Positions 58,075 through 64,000 of a stretch of 64,000 nt of DNA are shown piece after piece. The translations under genes were made by a program, and so were the position numbers. The notes beneath the pieces were generated by a model. It had not been told where the DNA came from and did no database searches. It was given only the letters and a program-made list of their open reading frames with translations. The DNA is taken from contig JALMQS010000873.1 of NCBI GenBank assembly GCA_024734495.1, forward strand, positions 62,001 through 126,000, written 5' to 3'. The stretch's first letter is position 1. Each line of letters begins with the position of its first letter. This DNA is from Forficula auricularia (lineage: Eukaryota; Arthropoda; Insecta; Dermaptera; Forficulidae).

Positions 58075-58777
58075 AACCGACTTCTAAAACTTTTTGCCAC
58101 GTGGACCGATTTTGATGATTCTTTTGTTATTGGAAAGGGAGTACCTTAGGGGTGGTCCCATATTAATTTGGTCAAGTTCTGATGATATGATCAATGACGA
58201 AATAACGTAAATTTCCAATTCTTATGATCGAAATTATAATAAATAAAATATTTTATAAAAAAAAATCTTAAAACATTCATTTAAAACCCGCAAACGTTTC
58301 GAGAGAATTTCTATATTTATGAATTGAATTTTATTATCATTTTTCTGATTCATTCTCTCGACGCTTTCTCTTACGAGATGCATATTAGGTGTTATATTAA
58401 GTCACTATTAATAACATCACTAAAAAGAGAAAAATAAAAAGAATTTTTATAAAAAAATTAAATGCAACAAATAAAATAATAACTCAAAAATCAAATAAAA
58501 TGCACCAAAAGGTATAAAATAATTATCTAATTTAGTTACAACTAAACGACGAAATATTAACATGAAATCACTTTTTGAAGTCGGTGCTAAACAAACTATA
58601 TAAGCTAGAGTACCCGCCAAACGTACTAAGTAAGATCCGTCGAGTTCGATTCATAAATTTTTTTGGCACCGACTTCAAAAATGTATTTCATGTTAATATT
58701 TCGTCGTTTAGTTTGTAACTAAATAAGATAATTATTTTATACTTTTTAATGCATTTTATTTGATTTTTGAGTTATTA
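58075..58777. repeat. Fold-back repeat family F, copy 4
   Basis: Inverted relative to copies 1 and 2. It starts 'aaccgacttctaaaac', has the unique arm with 'gtggtcccatattaatttgg' and 'ggtcaagttctgatgatatg', then an unrelated insertion of about 200 bases (58194-58402), then the hairpin with loop 58589-58664. Loop orientation relative to the unique arm agrees with copy 1, not copy 2. Confidence 0.75.
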
Positions 58778-60039
58778 TTTCAATAGTCACTTGCGACGCT
58801 AAATTTGTAAATATTGACCTTTGAAATTTGCATATTTAACACGCGAACCCTATCCCGATTGATGCTAAACCTACTGTTTCAATAAATAACAATTGTAATT
58901 TTCTTGAAATTATTTTGAAAACTGAGAATCATTAACTGAAGTTATAACAAATATTTTTCTGTTAAAATAATTGTATCAAGTGGTATTCGTTTTGTATGAA
59001 AAATGTTAAAAGTTAGGTACTTTTGATGGTTTTCGTTTTTATTTTATCCAATGCGAAGCATGGGTAAAGTATTGTAATCGGTCTGGCGGCAAGCGCGACT
59101 TCAAAGGGTCCTCAGGTAAAGACTACGGAACCCATGGACTCAATTAAGGTCACAAATTGTAGTATTCAATTAGATTGAATTTTAGCACGTGACGATTTTG
59201 ACAAAAATTACCTGGGGTCTCGTCGAGAGGCCAAAAAGTGCCATTTTTTTTGGAAGTGCGTGCGGATGGATGGATGGATGTTATCGTTTTTTTCGTCCAC
59301 GATTTTTTCCACACCGTTGCACCAATTGAAATGAAAATGAAAACTTAACATTATTTTAACAAAATGAAGCGCTGATTAGTTTTTGGTACATATCGGCCCA
59401 CAAACATTAGTACTTTATTTCGGTACTTTTTTAGTTTTTTCTAAATATCTTGAAAATGACTTAACCAATTTTGATGAAATTTAATATTGTAATTGAGTAC
59501 CTTGAGGACCACAAAAATGGTCATATAAATTTTTTTGTAAAATTATATTTTAAAGTACTTTACTCTAGACTACGATAGTTCATTGGATAAAGTTTAGCAA
59601 CGATCCGTTGCAGTTTATTTCTCTCATGGCATGGCAAGTAAGAGATGGCGACTTGGCAACGTCGCACTAAAATCACTCAATTTTTCCATATCTAATAAAC
59701 TTCTGCAGCTGGTGCATTTGAGATTTTTGGCTAATTCTCTCAACCTAACTATGTTGTTTTCATCTGGAATTTCTCATTGAGTTGTTTCATGAAGTGTTTT
59801 CTTTATTCTTTGCCTTTTAGCGTCGGTAAGAATGCAATGTTGCCATATTCGAGAAACGACACAGTGTAAATATGGTTGCCTTTCTGCGCATGTGAGAGTA
59901 GGGGAAAGAGCGAACTGCATCTGAGCTATATTAGGGAACGTCCTTAAAGCATTTCCAAAAAATTGAAAAAACTGGAGACTATTCTCCTAAAGGAGATATA
60001 GAATGACCTTTTATAATTAACAATAAAACAAGCATAAGC
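58778..60039. other. Repeat debris, no gene supported
   Basis: 59095-59250 is the inverse of the dispersed repeat at 51965-52125. The segment 59580-59960 is richer in G+C than its flanks but both strands have stops in every frame. No call. Confidence 0.35.
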
Positions 60040-60595
60040 TTACAGAATAATACAATGGCAATGGACGTTGCAACAAAACTTTTTGCATCTCTTATCGATT
60101 ATATCAGTAATATCGATCAGTACGAATCGACTCCCAGAGAAAAAAATCCACTGCTACTATAAAGATAATTCTCAAAGAAAAAGAGTTCGCAACACACAAT
60201 CACTTCTTGGAAGGACTTTCAGAGACTGTGCAGTTGAATGGCATATAAAAATTACGTATAGAAACATTTCTTCCTATAATCGACTCATTGGATGATCATT
60301 TAAAGCAGGGGTGTCCAACCCGCGGCCCGGGAGCCGCATGCAGCCCAGCACTGTAATGAATGAGGCCCGATATAAAATGATAAATTTTCTTAAAACTTTG
60401 AGATTTTTACGTACTTACTGAAAAACATATCTGATACAATTTAACCTAATATTTTTTTTCTAAAAAAAGAAATTGGAAAAATCTCCCAAAAGTTTTCGAA
60501 GAATAAAAGGCAGATTTTCAATCTTGAATGTGAAAAAATATATAAAGATTTCAGAAAAAATAATCACTATTTTGGCATAATTTGACTCCATTTTT

Positions 60596-60656
60596 AACCG
60601 ACTTCAAAAAAGGAGGGGGTTCTCTCAAGTCGACTGAATTTTTTTTTTTTTTTTTT
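60596..60656 (+). repeat. Family F end, isolated 61-base insertion
   Basis: 'aaccgacttcaaaaaaggag' and onward to a T run, inserted into the hAT MITE. The sister element at 54960-54975 reads directly 'cttcatttttattagat' at this point, giving an exact empty site. Confidence 0.8.
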
Positions 60657-60949
60657 ATTAGATATAAATATTTTACCGGCAAGCTTTCTGAATTAATATA
60701 TATTAGGACTGCAATCAGAAATCAAACTGAAATAAAAATTTAATTATAAAAATTATCTAACCAGAAACAAATACTCCTGGCTTCTCAATACACTTATTCC
60801 CTTTTAGGAAACATGAATTTACATTTACGTGAAGCTTTTTTCGAGAATAAAATTCACTAAAAGCAAAATTATAATCTCAACCATCAGGTAAAAAATAATG
60901 AAGCTTAAAAATGATTCTTCATCTCATATTTCCATTTCCTAAAATATTT

Positions 60950-61965
60950 ATTACTAGCTGCAAGGCCCGCCTTCGGCGGCCATCTTGCTAGCCAGGAGGC
61001 AAGCCCCTTGAATCTCCAGCCTACGAACCCCACCCTCATCCCCCACTCCCAACCCCGCACCATACTAAACCTCCGCCCCCACACCACCACCCCAACACTC
61101 CATCCGCACCCTAACCAACGAACTCCACCCTCACCCCCCCCCCCCTCCCGAAACCCCTCCAGCACCCCCCACCCCCCGCAACATGCAGCCGTGCCCAACC
61201 CCCGCCCACACACCACCATCCGCACCCCACCCACCTAGGACCTCGCACCCCACCACGTGCCCTCCAACCCTGCGCACCACAACACTGCCTAGCCCCATGG
61301 ACCCCACCCCCGCCACGTTTCTTGGACTCCACCCTGCACCCCCACCCTACTCCGTCTCACTCCCTCACCCCACCCCCATTCAACCCCGTGCACTCCATAC
61401 CCTAACCCATCCCCACTCCATTCCACCCCCGCACCCAGTTTTTTCATTTCTAGCCTTCTAGTGACCCACAGATTATGTATACAAAATTTGGTTGAGTTTG
61501 CTCCAAGGGCAAGAATTTACATATTTTTCACCCTCCCCTCCCCCGTTTTTTGGGGGAATTTTTTTTAAACAAAAGTTGTCAGAAATCACATCCCCTACAA
61601 CTTTGCTCATTATAAAATTTGCTGTAGAGTTAATAGTTTAGGAGTTATTTGATAATTTTCATTCGTGCGCCCCCCCAAACCCCTTTTTGGGGTCAAAATA
61701 TCAAAACGTTATATAGCTAAAAACATAAGTTAGAAGACATCTGATACAAATATGAAATTTCATAATAATCCCTTGAGCCGTTTTGACGTGAATCGTGAGC
61801 AACTTTTCGCGGAATCCACTGAAACAGATAGACAGACAGGAATTTTGTTGTGGATATTTTCGTTCATAACTTTGCTTGAAACGTGTGCAACCAAAATTTG
61901 GCGTGATTTGGACCAATGTACAGACAAAACCTTAATTTTATATATATATAGATTTCAGTAATTAC
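60950..61965. mobile_element. About 1-kb insertion containing a G-poor C-rich tract
   Basis: The left boundary is near 'tttattactagctgcaaggc' and the right near 'tatatatagatttcag'. Absent from the sister hAT copy near 55260. The left part has 'gcaaggcccgccttcggcgg'; the centre is the C-rich tract (61018-61440), followed by family E-like text at 61443-61520 and a tail with 'gacagacaggaattttg'. The type of element is unclear. Confidence 0.55.
61018..61440. repeat. C+A-rich, G-poor low-complexity tract
   Basis: More than 400 bases dominated by CCC, CCA and CAC with very few G. The open frames on both strands here arise from the composition and are not genes. The minus strand is G-rich and could form G-quadruplexes. 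Confidence 0.85.
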
Positions 61966-62819
61966 AACTTTTTGAAGTGCTAAATGATTTAAAAACAAAA
62001 TCCTGAAGGAAAACAACTCTTATATTATTATCCTATGAAATGTTTGCTTTTTTTGTCATGGTGGATATCATTATACATAATTAACTATCTTTTTTAATTA
62101 TCAAAAATATCAATAGGATTATAATATTTTATCTGCGGCCCGAGAGAATTTTTTCTCTTCAAATGTGGCCCATATAAGTAAAAGGTTGGAGAGCCCTGAT
62201 TTAAAGCAACATTCGGTATCATACAAGGAAGTTATCAAACGTTTTATTTTTCTTTCTCCGTTTAAAACAATCGATTCTGACCAGTTGACAAAGAATTTGC
62301 AGATCAATCACTAAGAGATTAAAGCTAATAAGCTCAAATCAGAATGTTTTTATTTAAGGCAGTATTTGAAAAAACTTGTAAATAAATCGGCGGACTTGAT
62401 GAGTATCTCAGACTTACAAACTTTAATAAATGCAGATAAATTAGAAGAAACTTTCCCGAATAAGAAAGTTGATACAAGGATATTCCTTTGCCTAATGATC
62501 ACCAATTGCAGTGGAAAGCGGTTATTTTCACATCTAAAAAGATTATAAAATAAATTACGAACTACTACATTACAAAAAAGACTTGACTAATTTGTCAATC
62601 ATGTGTATAGAAAGTGATATCCTTCAAAAATTGGACTTAGAGGACATAATAGAAGATTTTGCACAACAGAAATCTCGCAAGATACCATTAACATCAACGT
62701 AAGTCCAATTCTCAAAACAGCAATCACTTTCCTTATATTTGATTTGTATAATGATAAACATAATAACCAAAAAAGTCACTAAACAAAAGTACATTCTGAT
62801 GTTTTCATTCACAATTTTT

Positions 62820-63480
62820 ACTTTACCATACAGAGTATGGCCAAGTATTGGAATCGTGTATGAAAAAGTGTTTTTTCCTTCTTTTTTTCGAAATATCTCA
62901 AAAACGGCCGAAACTATTTTGATTAAAAAAAATTGAGCGAAACCATGGCATTTCGGTCTACAAAAAAGCCCTAATAAGTGAACATCGAAAAAATTATATT
63001 TTTCGAGATAATAATTGTTTTGTCAAAATGTCTGTTAGTCTATCTGTTAGTTAGTCTGTCTGGTTGTTATTCTGTCTGTTAGTCTGTGCGTTACCAAATT
63101 TTTGTGGACGAGCTAGCTCAAAAACTAGTGTGAAAATCGAAACCGAATTTCATACGTAGTTTTAGGTCCATTGAGATTAAGAGGTTAGATTTTGGTGCAT
63201 ATCGACCCAAAATTAAGGGGGGTGGAGGGGGGTCAAAAATGAAAATCTAGGCTCTTGTACCAAACTCAACCAAATTTTGTATACATAATCAGTGGGACCC
63301 CAGAAGTCTAAAAATGCAAAAACTAACCGCCCAAAATGGGGGGAGTTAAGGTCAAAAAATGAAAATCTTGGCCATTTACCAAACTCAACCAAATTTTGTA
63401 TACATAATCACTGGGCCCCAGGAGTCTAATAATGAAAAAACTTACCCATATAAGTGAGGGGCCAGGTTGTATGGTAAAGT
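62820..63480 (-). mobile_element. Repeat family E, complete copy 2
   Basis: Inverse of 46471-47174, with ends ACTTTACCATACA and TGTATGGTAAAGT. It lies just downstream of the hAT transposase remnant. Internal C/G runs differ in length from copy 1. No coding sequence. Confidence 0.65.
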
Positions 63481-64000
63481 CAAGTGGATGGCCACATTAG
63501 AACACGTCAGCTTATTTTGTCTTTCTAAAAGGGCCCTAAATTCTGTGTGCCCAAGGGCCACTGCATGGTCTATAAGGGCCCTGTGAATGAATGTACTATC
63601 CCTGGTATAGAATATCTGTTAATTCCCATATGAAAATAGCAAAATAAGTTAAAGAATCAGGAAGGTATGAATACAATTGTTAGATATTTTTTTAAAACAA
63701 AAAACAACTTATTTTATTAAAGAATCAGGAAGGTATGAATACAATTGTTACGTATTTTTTTTTAAACAAAAATACAACATATTTTGCAATATATTTTATT
63801 TATCAACTTGTAAATTCTTTTCATTTTTTTTTAATTAAATAAATGATTACAAAAATCAGCTAATAATATATTTCTTAATTAATCATATTTCAATAGTATA
63901 CTATATTTTATTCTAAATTTTGTGGTTTTAATAAGGAATGTTAATAAAACTAAGATAATTATTATTAAATTATTTAACAAACATAATTAAAAAAAAAGAA
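63481..64000. repeat. A+T-rich end of window with a two-unit tandem repeat
   Basis: 63653-63720 repeats at 63721-63788 (68-base period, beginning 'agaatcaggaaggtatgaat'). The rest has no recognisable feature. Confidence 0.7.

Larger units (their letters stand above)
60306..62198. mobile_element. hAT MITE inserted in a hAT transposase gene, with perfect 8-base duplication
   Basis: Starts 'caggggtgtccaacc'; the right end reverse complemented is 'cagggctctccaacc'. The flanks are ATTTAAAG at 60298-60305 and 62199-62206. The element is enlarged by a 61-base family F end (60596-60656) and a roughly 1-kb insertion (about 60950-61965), both missing from the sister copy at 54714-55495. Confidence 0.93.
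60040..62704 (+). pseudogene. hAT transposase gene split by another hAT element
   Basis: The left part (60040-60305) reads AMDVATKLFASLIDYISNID, then after a frameshift KIHCYYKDNSQRKRVRN and EWHIKITYRNISSYNRLIG. The right part (62199-62704) resumes with ATFGIIQGSYQTFYF in the same frame across the inserted element, then SADLMSISDLQTLINADKLE, DTRIFLCLMITNCSGKRLFS (the hAT C-terminal dimerisation block) and, after a stop, remnants of LDLEDIIEDFAQQKSRKI. Stops and frameshifts make it inactive. Its N-terminal half is not visible upstream. Confidence 0.88.

Noticed and set aside
60905..61461. Long open frames on both strands, Gly-rich on minus and Pro/His-rich on plus
   Set aside because: They lie in the C-rich, G-poor tract, where stop codons are rare by composition. 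No real gene signal.

Overview
This is a strongly A+T-rich eukaryotic genomic window, almost certainly from an arthropod and most likely an insect. The one gene that looks like a functioning host gene is tailless (tll, nuclear receptor NR2E1) on the minus strand at 23354-27515. It has canonical GT/AG introns and insect-type tll signatures. A 100-base run of N at 48203-48302 shows the window is part of an assembled scaffold. I cannot assign the order of insect from the sequence alone.

Layout. 1-5.5 kb: Penelope-like terminal pieces, a 5'-truncated LINE with a poly(A) tail, a decayed RTE-like reverse transcriptase and a nested set of inverted repeats. 5.5-13 kb: a hAT-like element carrying a fold-back repeat, a local duplication and a long fold-back. 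14-19 kb: a hAT MITE with a perfect target duplication and a decayed Penelope-like element (PLE) with a GIY-YIG endonuclease. 20.4-22.1 kb: an internally deleted mariner and a Harbinger-type MITE. 23.3-27.5 kb: tll, whose introns hold a MITE, an RTE tail, a Harbinger-type MITE and a SINE stub. 28-44 kb: gene-poor A+T-rich DNA with PLE terminal pieces, fold-backs and a minisatellite. 44.8-46.2 kb: an imperfect tandem duplication. 48.4-50.9 kb: a jockey-like LINE and a tRNA-derived SINE. 51-63.5 kb: densely nested DNA transposons, including a hAT element inserted inside another hAT transposase gene.

The most interesting signal is a set of hammerhead-ribozyme-like motifs (CTGANGA, stem II hairpin, GAA, self-complementary stem III, C) in the terminal repeats of several Penelope-like families. 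The stem III core differs between families (ACTATAGT, ACGT, ATATATAT) but is self-complementary each time, and many copies are arranged head to head. Hammerhead motifs are already known from Penelope-like elements in general. What is unusual here is the palindromic stem III and one extra base before stem II. A second signal is a fold-back family whose roughly 80-base loop lies in opposite orientations in different copies.

Apart from tll, every coding segment I recognise belongs to a mobile element and is broken by frameshifts, stops or truncation. No intact autonomous element was found. Several stretches remain without any call and are marked as such.
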